Origin: a candidate division BRC1 bacterium ADurb.Bin183
GTDB taxonomy: Bacteria; Sumerlaeota; Sumerlaeia; MWCT01
Assembly (NCBI GenBank): GCA_002070185.1
Contig: MWCT01000012.1
Span: 1 to 64,000 of the forward strand
Length of the DNA stretch: 64,000 bases
Reading direction: 5' to 3'
Made by a program: the position numbers and the translations under genes. The notes under the pieces were generated by a model that worked only from the letters and a program-made list of their open reading frames with translations, searched no databases and was not told the DNA's origin. Within the stretch, counting starts at the first letter, position 1. Every line of letters starts with the position of its first letter. Below are positions 1 to 9,346 of this stretch, one piece after another.

Positions 1-28
1 TTGATAATTTTAAACGAAGAGGAAACCT

Positions 29-244
29 ATGGACCAAAAAAAAGCAATTATCGCCGAAAAAGCGCCGAAAGCAATCGGACCCTATTCGGCAGCTATCTCC
101 TACGGAAATTTCATTTTTACATCGGGTCAACTCGGTCTGATCCCGGAGACCGGTGAACCTGCCGGTAACGCGGCTGTTCATCGAGGAGATCATTTTGGAG
201 TGCCGGCGCAAACGCATCACAAAGGTGGATATATTGGGTTTTGA
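29..244 (+). pseudogene. ridA: ridA 5' fragment (enamine/imine deaminase), truncated
   Basis: The first 46 or so codons encode a clear RidA/YjgF amino terminus: the KAPKAIGPYSAA stretch, then FIFTSGQLGLIPETGE. RidA proteins hydrolyse reactive enamine/imine intermediates made by PLP enzymes and are usually about 125 residues long. Here the similarity stops near position 165, and the frame then runs about 25 unrelated codons to a stop at 242-244. From about 165 the DNA belongs to a type III methylase gene in another frame (next entry). The residues that complete the active site near the carboxyl end, including the conserved arginine, are missing, so no working RidA is expected. The ATG at 29 has a GAGG-like ribosome site (GAAGAGGAAACCT). 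Fragment identity is confident. Whether the junction is real or an assembly join is open. Confidence 0.85.
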
Positions 245-917
245 GTTTGAGATGGGACTTTTTCCAAACATACTCGATGAGGCGCGGTCGAAGGGGATTG
301 ATATTGCGCCGAAATATATTCCCGCCGAGGTTTTTGATAAGCGGGCGGTGGAAAAGAATCAGGTGGTCTTCCATGATGTGGCGGCTATCGAGGTCAAGCC
401 GCATATCAAAAAACGGAGCGTGGCGGTGGAACTGACCGATTTTTCGGTTTTCTATTCTCAGGATTCCATCGCTAATGCCGAGGCGGCGATCAAGGAGAAA
501 GGCAGCCGTATCGTTGTGGAAAAGGGACAAATCGTCAAGGTGTCGAAGGACAAAAATGGTATTGTCACTCGCGAGGTTCTGACAAAGCATTGGACGGACT
601 GGATAGATTACTGGGCGGTGGATTTTGATTTTGAGAGCAAGCGGGAGATTGTGAGAGTCTTGAAAGATCCGCCGAAACAGACAGTACTCAAAGGGATGGA
701 AAAGCCGGAACAGATGGTTATGCCAGAATATGAGGAGGTGTGGACGGGCGATTATATTTTTGAGAACGAGTGGCAGAGTTTCCGCACAAAGAAGGAACGT
801 TCTATAGAACTGAAGAGCGTGTTTCATGAATGCGAGCCTGGCAAACGCAAGATTGCAGTCAAGGTGGTGGATATATTCGGGAATGATACGATGACTATCA
901 TAGAGGTGAGGGTTTAA
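153..917 (+). pseudogene. mod: Type III DNA methylase (Mod) carboxyl-terminal fragment
   Basis: The open frame from a GTG at 153 encodes 254 residues matching the end of type III modification subunits (COG2189): RLFIEEIILECRRK, ILGFEFEMGLFP, WTDWIDYWAVDFD, a WQSFRTKK segment, and VVDIFGNDTMTIIEV at the end. The catalytic parts of a Mod protein (the DPPY motif IV, the FxGxG motif I and the target recognition domain) would lie upstream and are absent. The gene is joined to the ridA 5' end near 165, so the GTG at 153 is probably not a natural start and the first four or so residues come from the ridA side. In type III systems Mod carries the sequence recognition for both methylation and restriction, so this fragment should be inactive. 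It is followed by kilA-N and res in the order typical of such loci. Confidence 0.85.
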
Positions 918-1006
918 TCCCATCGAATTCGATGGGTTTAAATACTGCGAAACTGCCAGAATTAGAATAGGAGCAATAGAATAATAACCTGTCAAGGAGA
1001 TGAAAC

Positions 1007-1426
1007 ATGGCAAAGATTAATGTGAAAGGCAGGGAAATATCCATAATCAACAAGAAAGAAGAAGATTATATATGCCTTACGGATAAGGACATCGCTTTTG
1101 AGTTCGCTTCATGGGTTTCCGTTGAATTTAAATTATATCTTATTAAGGAATTCCAGCGGCTGAAGGAGGAAGAACGGAAGCAGCTCGGATGGGACATCCG
1201 GCGGAATCTGGCAAGGATCAATTACCGAATTCACACCGACGCGATTATGCGGACGTGCCGCAGCTTGTTTTGCCTTTCCAATCTGGAAAACCTGAATGCC
1301 CTGTTCATCCGCGAAAATATGCCGCAGGGGGAACGGCTTCAAAAGTTGAATCAGATTGCCATTCAGCAGATGAGGCTTCTGACCGATGAGAAACGGACAA
1401 AACGGCTGGAATCAAAGGAGAAATAA
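1007..1426 (+). pseudogene. KilA-N domain protein with two internal deletions
   Basis: Translation gives 139 residues that match pieces of a KilA-N/ORF6N-type protein often found between mod and res. Visible pieces are MAKINVKGREISII, then DIAFEFASW..SVEFKLYLIKEFQRLKEE, then GWDIRRNLARINYRIHTDAI, then LSNLENLNALF and ERLQKLNQIAIQQM. As I recall the family, full-length members are about 270 residues, with about 90 residues between YICLTD and KDIAFEF and about 50 to 60 between HTDAI and CLSNLENL. Both blocks are missing here (joins near 1084 and 1240-1248). After the second join the expected RDYADV.QLV lies in the neighbouring frame (1240-1269). One extra T in the T4 run at 1268-1271 restores the original frame. 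The KilA-N DNA-binding fold must be badly broken. AAGGAG precedes the ATG by 7 bases. The stop overlaps the res start by one base. Confidence 0.75.
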
Positions 1427-4110
1427 TGGCACTTCATCCCAATTTTCCAGAATCGCCTTATGCGATTCTCGACCCTTCTATTCGCTGGTTTCCGGCGGAT
1501 GAATCGCTGCGGGAAACGAGCATGGAAAAACTCATGCCGCCGCTGGTGTCCGAACTTCGTAAAAAGATTCGAGAATGGCGGGACAGCCGATATGCCGGCG
1601 CAACAGAGACAAGCATAAGTCTTCTCAACTGGTGGTTTAATACGCCGCATCTGATGCCGAAAGCAGATGGGACAACGTTTGAGTTCCAGTATTATTTCGC
1701 TCAGCAAGAGGCATTGGAAACGATCATCTATCTTTACGATGTTGCGGGGGTTCAGGATAAATACGATTTGATGCGATATGATAGCACTGGTAAGGTTTCC
1801 GCGAGTTTATTTGACGAGACATGGCGTCGTTTTGTCTCCAAAATGGCGACCGGAGCGGGAAAAACAAAGGTCCTTAGCCTTATCCTGACATGGAGTTTTT
1901 TCCATAAACTCTATGAATCGGAATCCAATCTGGCACGCAACTTTCTTGTGATTACGCCAAACATCATCGTTCTGGATCGGATACGGAAGGATTTCGATGG
2001 ATTGCGCATCTTTTTTCATGATCCCGTTCTTCCCGATAACGGTTATGGCGGACAAAACTGGCGCGATGATTTTCAACTGATCCCACATGTTCAAGATGAT
2101 GTTCGAATCATCCGCCCGACAGGAAACATCTTTTTAACCAATATTCATCGGGTTTATTCAGGTGATGATATTATTCCCTCTCCCGACGATGAAGATTTGA
2201 GAGATTATTTTCTCGGCAAAAGACCAACAGGCGCAACAACTGATTCCAAAGTGGACTTGGGAATGATTGTCCGGGATATTGATGAACTGGTGATATTAAA
2301 CGATGAGGCGCATCATATTCACGACCCGAACATGGCGTGGTTCAAATCTATTCAAGATATTCATAACCGATTAAAACAAAAAGGGTCGGAGCTTGCATTG
2401 CAGGTGGATGTTACAGCAACACCGAAACATAATAACGGAGCCATTTTTGTTCAGACAATATCAGATTATCCGCTTGTTGAAGCTATCAAACAAAACGTGG
2501 TCAAACATCCGGTTCTGCCAGATGCACCCAGCAGGGCAAAATTAGTAGAGCGTAAAAGCGCAAAATATACGGAACAATATGCCGATTATATTCATCTTGG
2601 TGTGGTCGAATGGCGCAAGGCTTATGCCGAACATGAAAAAATAGGCAAGAAGGCTATTCTTTTTATCATGACCGATGACACCCGAAATTGTGATGATGTT
2701 GCCCAATATCTTGAAGGCAATTATCCCGATCTCAAAGATGCAGTCCTTGTCATACACACAAAGAACAATGGTGAAATTTCTGAAGCAAATACGAAAAAAG
2801 ACAAGGAGGAATTGGAATGGCTTCGAAAACAGGCAAATGAAATAGACAATGCGGATAATCCTTACAAAGCAATTATATCTGTCATGATGCTCAAAGAGGG
2901 CTGGGACGTTCGGAATGTTACAACAATTGTCGGGCTGCGTCCTTATGCTGCCACAAGCAATATCCTTCCCGAGCAGACATTGGGACGGGGATTGCGCAAG
3001 ATGTATCCCGGCGGCATAGAGGAATTTGTAAGCGTTGTGGGAACAAAGGCTTTTATGGATTTTGTCGAATCCATACAGGCTGAGGGTGTCGTCCTTGAAA
3101 GGAAACCGATGGGCGAAGGCACAAAACCAATTGCGCCTCTTGTTATTGAAGTAGATACCGGAAATACGAAGAAAAATATTGATGCTCTTGATATTGAAAT
3201 ACCCGTTATGACTCCGCGTGTTTACAGAGAATATAAAAACCTTTCAGATCTTGACGAGACTTCTCTACAACATCAGCGTATTATGTTCCTGCAATTCAGC
3301 GTGGAAGAACTTAGGGAAATTGTGTTTAAGGATATTTGCAACGGGGAAATAACGCATAAAACAATTCTGGATACGTCAGGGATTGCCGATTATCGGAGCG
3401 TAATAGGTTATTTCGCACAAACCATTATGCGCGAACTGCGGCTTGTCAGCGGTTATGACGTCCTTTACCTAAAGATCAAAAATTTTGTGCAGAATGAGTT
3501 ATTTGACAGGGTCGTGGATTTAGAAGATCTTAACACTTTGCGAAACCTTTCTGAACTCTCTGCCAGCAAAACATTACTCGAGACTTTCAAGAAAGCAATC
3601 AATGCCCTAACGGTTAAGGATAAGGGCGATGCAGAAATAAGAGATACAATAAAGCTGCGACAGACTCGTCCGTTTATTGCCAAGGAACAAGGTTATATCA
3701 TACCGAAGAAAAGTATCTTCAATCGAATAACTGGGGATAGTACATTTGAACTTGAATTTGCCGGTTTTCTGGAGCGTTGTGATGATGTTTTATCATTCGC
3801 AAAGAATTATCCGGCTGTGGGCTTTAAACTGGATTACGTCAATGCAGAGAGTCATATTTCCAACTATTATCCGGATTTTTTTGTCAAACTATCCAACAAA
3901 CAAATTATCATTGTTGAAACAAAAGGGTTGGTAGATATTGATGTTCCTCTCCAGATGGAGCGACTTCGTCAATGGTGTGAAGATATTAATCGCATTCAAA
4001 CAGAAGTGAAATATGACTTTGTTTTTGTTGGTAACAATGAGTTTAAGGATTTCAACCCTACTTCATTCAAAGAGTTGATTGATTCATTTAGGCATTACAA
4101 AGAACCTTGA
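1426..4110 (+). CDS. res: Type III restriction enzyme, Res subunit
   Basis: This is a full-length 894-residue Res-type protein. Superfamily 2 helicase motifs are present: Walker A ATGAGKTK at about residues 141-148, DEAH at 293-296, VTATP at about 329, and the motif VI-like QTLGRGLRK near 525. A PD-(D/E)xK nuclease site lies near the end: Y-Y-P-D at 814-817 and E-T-K at 831-833. In type III systems Res forms a complex with Mod, hydrolyses ATP and cuts DNA near unmodified sites. It cannot find sites without Mod. The ATG overlaps the kilA-N stop (TAATG) with AAAGGAG just upstream, so the three genes form one unit. Since mod is only a fragment, Res is probably an orphan here unless a Mod acts from elsewhere. 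No frameshift or missing motif was seen inside Res. Confidence 0.93.
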   Translation: MALHPNFPESPYAILDPSIRWFPADESLRETSMEKLMPPLVSELRKKIREWRDSRYAGATETSISLLNWWFNTPHLMPKADGTTFEFQYYFAQQEALETIIYLYDVAGVQDKYDLMRYDSTGKVSASLFDETWRRFVSKMATGAGKTKVLSLILTWSFFHKLYESESNLARNFLVITPNIIVLDRIRKDFDGLRIFFHDPVLPDNGYGGQNWRDDFQLIPHVQDDVRIIRPTGNIFLTNIHRVYSGDDIIPSPDDEDLRDYFLGKRPTGATTDSKVDLGMIVRDIDELVILNDEAHHIHDPNMAWFKSIQDIHNRLKQKGSELALQVDVTATPKHNNGAIFVQTISDYPLVEAIKQNVVKHPVLPDAPSRAKLVERKSAKYTEQYADYIHLGVVEWRKAYAEHEKIGKKAILFIMTDDTRNCDDVAQYLEGNYPDLKDAVLVIHTKNNGEISEANTKKDKEELEWLRKQANEIDNADNPYKAIISVMMLKEGWDVRNVTTIVGLRPYAATSNILPEQTLGRGLRKMYPGGIEEFVSVVGTKAFMDFVESIQAEGVVLERKPMGEGTKPIAPLVIEVDTGNTKKNIDALDIEIPVMTPRVYREYKNLSDLDETSLQHQRIMFLQFSVEELREIVFKDICNGEITHKTILDTSGIADYRSVIGYFAQTIMRELRLVSGYDVLYLKIKNFVQNELFDRVVDLEDLNTLRNLSELSASKTLLETFKKAINALTVKDKGDAEIRDTIKLRQTRPFIAKEQGYIIPKKSIFNRITGDSTFELEFAGFLERCDDVLSFAKNYPAVGFKLDYVNAESHISNYYPDFFVKLSNKQIIIVETKGLVDIDVPLQMERLRQWCEDINRIQTEVKYDFVFVGNNEFKDFNPTSFKELIDSFRHYKEP

Positions 4111-4283
4111 AACAATAAAACACCAAGAATCTTGTTTAAGTTCAATGTCCGCCAACATACTTTTCATCAGCACAAATTGTAAAATCTTTTTTTAGAATCG
4201 CATTGCAGCTTGACGATTTGATGCGAGGATAATTAGCATCGGTTTAGATTTTTGGGTGAAATTTAAAAAAAAAGGGACGAAAA

Positions 4284-5756
4284 ATGGTTGGTAAATGTGC
4301 GGGGTTGCTGCCTGAGGCGGGTGTTATTTTTGAGAAGAGCCGCAAGGGTCGGCGAGCGGTTACGCCGCCTCGATGCACTGTCCCAGCAGCGCCGGCGCTT
4401 CCTGAATCTATGCGGCGCAAAAATCCGCCGCGTCTGCCGGAAATCGGTCAGCCGGATTTGGTCAGGCATTTCACCAATCTCTCCCGTAAAAATTTCGGCG
4501 TGGATTCGGTCTTTTATCCGCTCGGCTCCTGCACGATGAAGCATAATCCTAAAATTAACGAGGCGGTTTCTGCATTGGCTGGTTTTGCCAAACTCCATCC
4601 GCTCATTCCAGCTTCTGAGGCGCAGGGTATGTTGAAATTGTGTTATGAGATGCAGGGCTTTCTTGCGGCGTTGACGGGTCTGCCCGGTGTTTCGCTGCAG
4701 CCTGCGGCGGGCGCGCATGGGGAGCTTGCCAGTATGTTGATTATGCGGGCGTGGTTCCGCTCACGAGGCGAGAATGAGCGACGCACGATTTTAATCCCTG
4801 ATACTGCGCACGGCACGAATCCCGCCTCGGCGTCGTTTGCGGGTTTCATCCCCCGCGAGATTGCATCCGGTCCAGACGGGCAGATTAACATCGAATCGCT
4901 CAAGGCTGCTATTGGTTCCTCTCTTGCTGGTATCATGATAACCAATCCGAATACTCTTGGGCTTTTTGAAAAACGAATTGTTGAGGTTTGCAATTTGATT
5001 CATGAGGCGGGGGGATTGGTTTACATGGACGGCGCGAATTTCAATGCCATTATGGGCGTGGCGCGTCCGGGAGATTTTGGGATTGATTTGATGCATTTCA
5101 ATCTGCACAAAACTTTCAGCACGCCTCATGGCGGGGGCGGACCCGGCGCGGGTCCTATTGCGGTTACGGCGGCGCTTGCGCCATTTCTGCCAAAGCCGGT
5201 CATCATTCAAAGAAAAGACGGTTCATACGCATTTGATGAGGCATGTCCGCAATCTATTGGACGGATGCGCGGTTTTTATGGGAATCTTTCGGTTGTTGTG
5301 CGCGCATACGCTTACATCCGCGCGCTTGGGTTAGACGGTTTGCGGGAGGCGGCGCGTGCGGCGGTTTTGAACGCCAATTATCTGCGCGCGCGTTTATCAA
5401 AAACATTCGAAATTCCCTATAACGATCATTGTATGCATGAGTTTGTCATCAGCATGAAGGAGCAAAAAAAGATGGGCGCAAAGGCTCTGGATTTTGCCAA
5501 AGCGTTGATTGACTGCTCCATCCATCCGCCAACGATATATTTTCCGTTGATTGTCCACGAGGCGATGATGATCGAGCCGACTGAGACGGAGAGCCGCGAG
5601 ACGCTTGACCGTTTTGCGGATATTTTAGAGGAATTGAACAGGAAAGCGCAGTCTGAACCGGCGGCGCTGACAAACGCGCCGGTCACGACTCCGGTCAGCC
5701 GTTTGGATGAACTCGCCGCGGCGCGCACGCCGATTTTATCATGGCAAGAGGATTAG
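4284..5756 (+). CDS. gcvPB: Glycine dehydrogenase (decarboxylating) subunit 2, P-protein beta chain
   Basis: The 490-residue protein is the beta half of the two-subunit glycine cleavage P-protein, which decarboxylates glycine with PLP and passes the aminomethyl group to lipoyl-H-protein. Family marks are IFEKSRKGRR near the start, NFGVDSVFYPLGSCTMKHNP, PDTAHGTNPASA, and the PLP lysine in NLHKTFSTPHGGGGPGAGP at K276. Length is normal for GcvPB. The alpha chain GcvPA and the H and T proteins are not in the window; gcvPA is normally the gene just before. Upstream lies a 173-base AT-rich gap after res without a convincing riboswitch. The ribosome site is weak (AAGGGACG). A Zn-ribbon gene starts 4 bases after the stop. 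The first 12 residues do not look conserved. Confidence 0.93.
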   Translation: MVGKCAGLLPEAGVIFEKSRKGRRAVTPPRCTVPAAPALPESMRRKNPPRLPEIGQPDLVRHFTNLSRKNFGVDSVFYPLGSCTMKHNPKINEAVSALAGFAKLHPLIPASEAQGMLKLCYEMQGFLAALTGLPGVSLQPAAGAHGELASMLIMRAWFRSRGENERRTILIPDTAHGTNPASASFAGFIPREIASGPDGQINIESLKAAIGSSLAGIMITNPNTLGLFEKRIVEVCNLIHEAGGLVYMDGANFNAIMGVARPGDFGIDLMHFNLHKTFSTPHGGGGPGAGPIAVTAALAPFLPKPVIIQRKDGSYAFDEACPQSIGRMRGFYGNLSVVVRAYAYIRALGLDGLREAARAAVLNANYLRARLSKTFEIPYNDHCMHEFVISMKEQKKMGAKALDFAKALIDCSIHPPTIYFPLIVHEAMMIEPTETESRETLDRFADILEELNRKAQSEPAALTNAPVTTPVSRLDELAAARTPILSWQED

Positions 5757-5760
5757 CGGG

Positions 5761-6006
5761 ATGGCAAAGCAGGACGTTGTTGCGGATAATCTTCAGAAGG
5801 CGTTCGTCTGCCCAAAATGCCGATGCAAGGACGCGCAAGTCCGGCGGTTATTTGTCAATTCCGCAGGCTTTCTCAATTTCATGCCGGTGATATTTTATTC
5901 GGTGACATGCACGCTTTGCGGCTACACGGAATTTTACGATGAGCTTGCCTATAAAAAGCAGACCGAACAAGCCGCCGAAAAAATCCGCGCCGTTCAGGAA
6001 ATATAA
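5761..6006 (+). CDS. Small zinc-ribbon protein (DUF2082/COG3478-like)
   Basis: The protein has 81 residues with two CxxC-type pairs, CPKC near residue 19 and CTLC near residue 51, around a hydrophobic strand segment (FLNFMPVIFYSV), followed by GYTEFYDELAY. This layout matches the short nucleic-acid-binding Zn-ribbon proteins of COG3478. The molecular role is not known. The ATG at 5761 is preferred over an upstream in-frame ATG inside gcvPB because the family begins close to the first CxxC and because this ATG follows the gcvPB stop by 4 bases, suggesting coupling. The stop codon directly abuts the stop of the convergent SpoIID-like gene with no base between them. Confidence 0.75.
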   Translation: MAKQDVVADNLQKAFVCPKCRCKDAQVRRLFVNSAGFLNFMPVIFYSVTCTLCGYTEFYDELAYKKQTEQAAEKIRAVQEI

Positions 6007-7278
6007 TCAATAAACGCTTTCCACGCGCGATGTGGGATAGTAATGTGCGAGAATCTCGCGGAAGTTTTTGCCGCTGTGCGCCATGGCAATCGCTCCGGTC
6101 TGGCACATGCCCACACCATGCCCCCAGCCGGCGCCCCTGATGATGAATTTATCTGGTCGAGATTGAGGTCCTTGGGTATCAACCACAAAAGCGGCGCTTT
6201 TCAGAGGCGGGTCAAAAACCTGACGAATCTCCAATTCAGGTCCGGCAATCAACGAGCCGGTTTCTCCGACAAACTCGACCTCAATCAATCTTCCCGAAGA
6301 TCCGCGTTTTATTGGTTTGATTGCGATAACGCGTCCGATATCTTTTTTGGATGAGGCGATTCTTTTACTCAAATCATCAGCGGTAATTTCCCGTTCCCAG
6401 CGGAAGTTTTTGCTTGCCCAATCCGGCACGTTATACTTGTTGGGATTGCAAAAGACATTCGGGTCCGCCTCAAGCCAGCGGCGCAAGTATTCCTCTTTGG
6501 AAAGGTCGTAATCGAAAGTTTTTTCGCCGTCATAAACGGCGGTATCCCAGTATGACTTTTCCCCTACCCGCTCATGCCAGACGTTGCGAATATCTTCCGT
6601 GTGTCCGCCGCAGCTCGAGGCATAATATGCGGGGATGGGCTTGCCTTCAAATATCAGAGCCAACCCGCGCGTGGCAAGGACTGATTCATCCGAGCCTGCT
6701 GTGCGTTTTGTGGTTCCTGTGAACGCTTGTGATTCGACATCTGAACCGGTGTCGTGATGCGTTCCCGCATATTTGCCGGTCATCAAGGCAAGCAACGCTT
6801 CAGAACGCGCGGCGACTGCCTGCGCTCGGAGCGCTTCCTGTGGCGATGTCGGGCCAATTTCTGACGGCACAACTCCGCGGAGGTATTCTTCCATTGTGAG
6901 GACGTTGACCACATCGAGGTTTCCTTTTGCGTTGGGGAATATTTCAATACGTCCTTCGTATGTGCGGTCTTGAGTGCCTTCCCACCACCAACCGACGCCG
7001 AAGGGAACTTTTTTAATTTCCATGATGCCGCATGGTTCTGTGGCTTCGAGGGCGAATGAATCGAGCGTGAATTTGCCGCCCGAGCACTCGAGGAGGATTT
7101 TCCCATTGCTAAAAAATATTTTTGCTTCGGCAAGAGCGGGCAGATCGGCAATAGCCGAGCCGTCAAGTTTTTTTGCCTTCCAAAGGGTCGCCGGAACGAT
7201 GGTTAAATTCGGCGATGAATGAACGAGCAACACTCTGATAATCGGGTTATTCATGTTTATATTCGCAGATTGAGCCAT
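6007..7278 (-). CDS. SpoIID/LytB domain protein (probable peptidoglycan lytic transglycosylase)
   Basis: The 423-residue protein contains a SpoIID domain. It shows LTMEEYLRGVVPSEIG, where the glutamate of PSE is the presumed catalytic acid, then EALRAQAVAARSEAL, SCGGHTED, and the terminal GAGWGHGVGMCQTGA with HYYP after it. In Bacillus SpoIID cleaves denuded peptidoglycan during engulfment. Related proteins occur in many non-spore-formers and act on cell-wall glycan strands. No clear signal peptide is seen; the start MAQSANINMNNP is polar, so export is uncertain. The ATG lies 2 bases after the transketolase stop and has an AAGGAGG site within the end of that gene, so the two are translationally coupled. 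No sporulation genes are nearby. Confidence 0.88.
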   Translation of the reverse strand: MAQSANINMNNPIIRVLLVHSSPNLTIVPATLWKAKKLDGSAIADLPALAEAKIFFSNGKILLECSGGKFTLDSFALEATEPCGIMEIKKVPFGVGWWWEGTQDRTYEGRIEIFPNAKGNLDVVNVLTMEEYLRGVVPSEIGPTSPQEALRAQAVAARSEALLALMTGKYAGTHHDTGSDVESQAFTGTTKRTAGSDESVLATRGLALIFEGKPIPAYYASSCGGHTEDIRNVWHERVGEKSYWDTAVYDGEKTFDYDLSKEEYLRRWLEADPNVFCNPNKYNVPDWASKNFRWEREITADDLSKRIASSKKDIGRVIAIKPIKRGSSGRLIEVEFVGETGSLIAGPELEIRQVFDPPLKSAAFVVDTQGPQSRPDKFIIRGAGWGHGVGMCQTGAIAMAHSGKNFREILAHYYPTSRVESVY

Positions 7279-7280
7279 AA

Positions 7281-9305
7281 TTATCTGCCTCCTTTTTTGA
7301 AATCGTTTAACAATTTTTCAACCCTTTCAACGACTGCTTGAGGGGTGAATCCGTATTTTTCTCCGAGGACTTTGGGCGGAGCCGAGGCGCCGAATTTTTC
7401 AACAGAATGAATGCCTCCGTGCGCGCCGACATAACGTTCCCAGCCCATGCCGCGCCCAGCTTCAACCGCGAGCCTGACCGGCATGTCATCCGGCAGGACT
7501 TCTTTTTTATAATCCTCCGTTTGCTCTTCGAACAAATCCCAACTTGGGAAACTCACCACGCGGGTTTTAATTCCTTTTTCCAATAAAATACGATGCGCAT
7601 CAAGAGCGGTCGAAACCTCCGAGCCAGTTGCGATAATAATGCAATCTGCCGGTTCGTCTTTGCCGCATAGAACATACGCGCCGCGGCTTGTCATCAGCGG
7701 GAAAGAGCATCCATATTTTGCAAGATGCGGCAACCCTTGCCGCGAAAGGATGATAGCGGTTGGGCCTTGGCGGCGCAAGGCGGATTTCCAAGCCTCAAGC
7801 GTTTCCGCCGCATCAGCAGGGCGAATTACGGAAAGTCCCGGTATCAGCCTTAATGATGCCATATGCTCAACGGATTGATGTGTGGGACCATCCTCGCCAA
7901 GAAAAATGCTGTCGTGCGTGAAGACGTAGATGACTTTAAGGCGCATCAACGCCGCGAGTCTGATTGCGGGTCGCATATAATCTGAGAAGACAAGGAACGT
8001 TCCGCCGAACGGTATAATCCCTCCATAAAGCGCCATGCCGTTCATAATGCCGCCCATGGCGTGTTCGCGAATCCCGAAATGGATATTTCGCGCGTTGAAA
8101 TTCTGCGCCGAAAGGCTGCCATATCCTTTCAAAAATGTTACATTGGATGGGGCAAGGTCGGCGCTGCCGCCCACCAGATTGGGGACAACAGGCGCAAGCG
8201 CTTGGAGCGCTTGACCAGAACTGGCGCGGGTGGCGACGGATTTTTCGGTATCGAATTCAACGTGGAGATTATCAAGAACTTTTTCAGCAGGACATTGATG
8301 GTATATTGTCCATAGATTTGCCTTTTCCGGGAATTTTGCGCAATATCTTTTGAACAATGAATTCCAATCATCTGATTTCTTTTTTAATTCTTCGGCTCTT
8401 TTTTTGAACAATTCATAAACGGCATCCGGAACATAAAAATCCGCATCTTCTGGAAATCCGAGATTCTTTTTTGTTAGACGGATTTCTTCCGCGCCCAGCG
8501 GCGCGCCATGGGATTGTGCGCTGTCGCGCACATTGGGACTTCCTTGTGCGATGTGTGTGTGCGCAATGATGAGCGAGGGGCGATGTTTATCCGCCTTTGC
8601 TTTTTTGATGGCTTTTTCAACGGCGTCCATATTGTGCCCATCCACTGAAATCGTCTGCCATCCGTAAGCCTTAAAACGCCGCGCCACATCCTCTTTGGAA
8701 AAAGTGAGAGATGTAGAGCCTTCTATTGTGATGTTGTTGCAATCATAAAGATATATCAAATTGCCAAGACCAAGATGCCCTGCGAGCGAAGCAGCCTCAG
8801 CGGCGATCCCTTCCATGATATCGCCATCGCTGACAATGCCATAAATGAAGTTATCCACTATAGGAAACTGCGGCTCATTGAAGACGGCTGCAAGATGGCG
8901 GGCGGCAATTGCCATGCCGACGCCATTGGCAAAACCCTGCCCCAAAGGACCTGTGGTCGTTTCTACGCCGGGCGTGTGATTGTATTCGGGATGTCCGGGG
9001 GTTTGCGAGCCCCACTGGCGGAACTCTTTTAATTGCGACATGGGAAGGTCGTATCCCGCAAGGTGAATCAGGGAATAAAGGAGCATCGAGCCATGACCGG
9101 CTGAGAGAATAAAACGGTCGCGGTTTGCCCATTGGGGATTTGCGGGATTGAATTTGAGAAATTTGAGCCAGAGGACTGTTGCCATATCGGCGCTGCCCAT
9201 CGGCATTCCGGGATGACCCGAATTCGCCTTTTGCACGCCATCCATCGCCAGACATCGGATTGTGTTTGCAGCCAGCATCATGAGGTCTTGAGAATTTGTT
9301 TTCAT
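7281..9305 (-). CDS. tkt: Transketolase
   Basis: The protein is a full-length (674-residue) transketolase, the TPP enzyme that moves two-carbon units between sugar phosphates in the pentose phosphate pathway. Clear blocks are [11 protein letters not shown] near the start, [14 protein letters not shown], the TPP/Mg loop [13 protein letters not shown], the [13 protein letters not shown] block, and [15 protein letters not shown]. Starts at TTG 9311, GTG 9308 and ATG 9305 are all in frame. The ATG at 9305 is chosen because the AAGGAG site at 9312-9317 is 6 bases away. It lies 41 bases after the PilB/GspE-like gene and is coupled to the SpoIID gene, so the three probably form one transcript. The mix of carbon metabolism and envelope genes looks coincidental. 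Confidence 0.97.
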   Translation of the reverse strand: MKTNSQDLMMLAANTIRCLAMDGVQKANSGHPGMPMGSADMATVLWLKFLKFNPANPQWANRDRFILSAGHGSMLLYSLIHLAGYDLPMSQLKEFRQWGSQTPGHPEYNHTPGVETTTGPLGQGFANGVGMAIAARHLAAVFNEPQFPIVDNFIYGIVSDGDIMEGIAAEAASLAGHLGLGNLIYLYDCNNITIEGSTSLTFSKEDVARRFKAYGWQTISVDGHNMDAVEKAIKKAKADKHRPSLIIAHTHIAQGSPNVRDSAQSHGAPLGAEEIRLTKKNLGFPEDADFYVPDAVYELFKKRAEELKKKSDDWNSLFKRYCAKFPEKANLWTIYHQCPAEKVLDNLHVEFDTEKSVATRASSGQALQALAPVVPNLVGGSADLAPSNVTFLKGYGSLSAQNFNARNIHFGIREHAMGGIMNGMALYGGIIPFGGTFLVFSDYMRPAIRLAALMRLKVIYVFTHDSIFLGEDGPTHQSVEHMASLRLIPGLSVIRPADAAETLEAWKSALRRQGPTAIILSRQGLPHLAKYGCSFPLMTSRGAYVLCGKDEPADCIIIATGSEVSTALDAHRILLEKGIKTRVVSFPSWDLFEEQTEDYKKEVLPDDMPVRLAVEAGRGMGWERYVGAHGGIHSVEKFGASAPPKVLGEKYGFTPQAVVERVEKLLNDFKKGGR

Positions 9306-9346
9306 CACCAACTCCTTATATGGAAATTATTTTGTAATAATCAAGC

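Noticed and set aside
117-1013. Long open frame on the minus strand antisense to the mod fragment
   Set aside because: The plus strand encodes clear Mod motifs in this interval; the antisense product has no recognisable pattern and is a shadow of the real frame.
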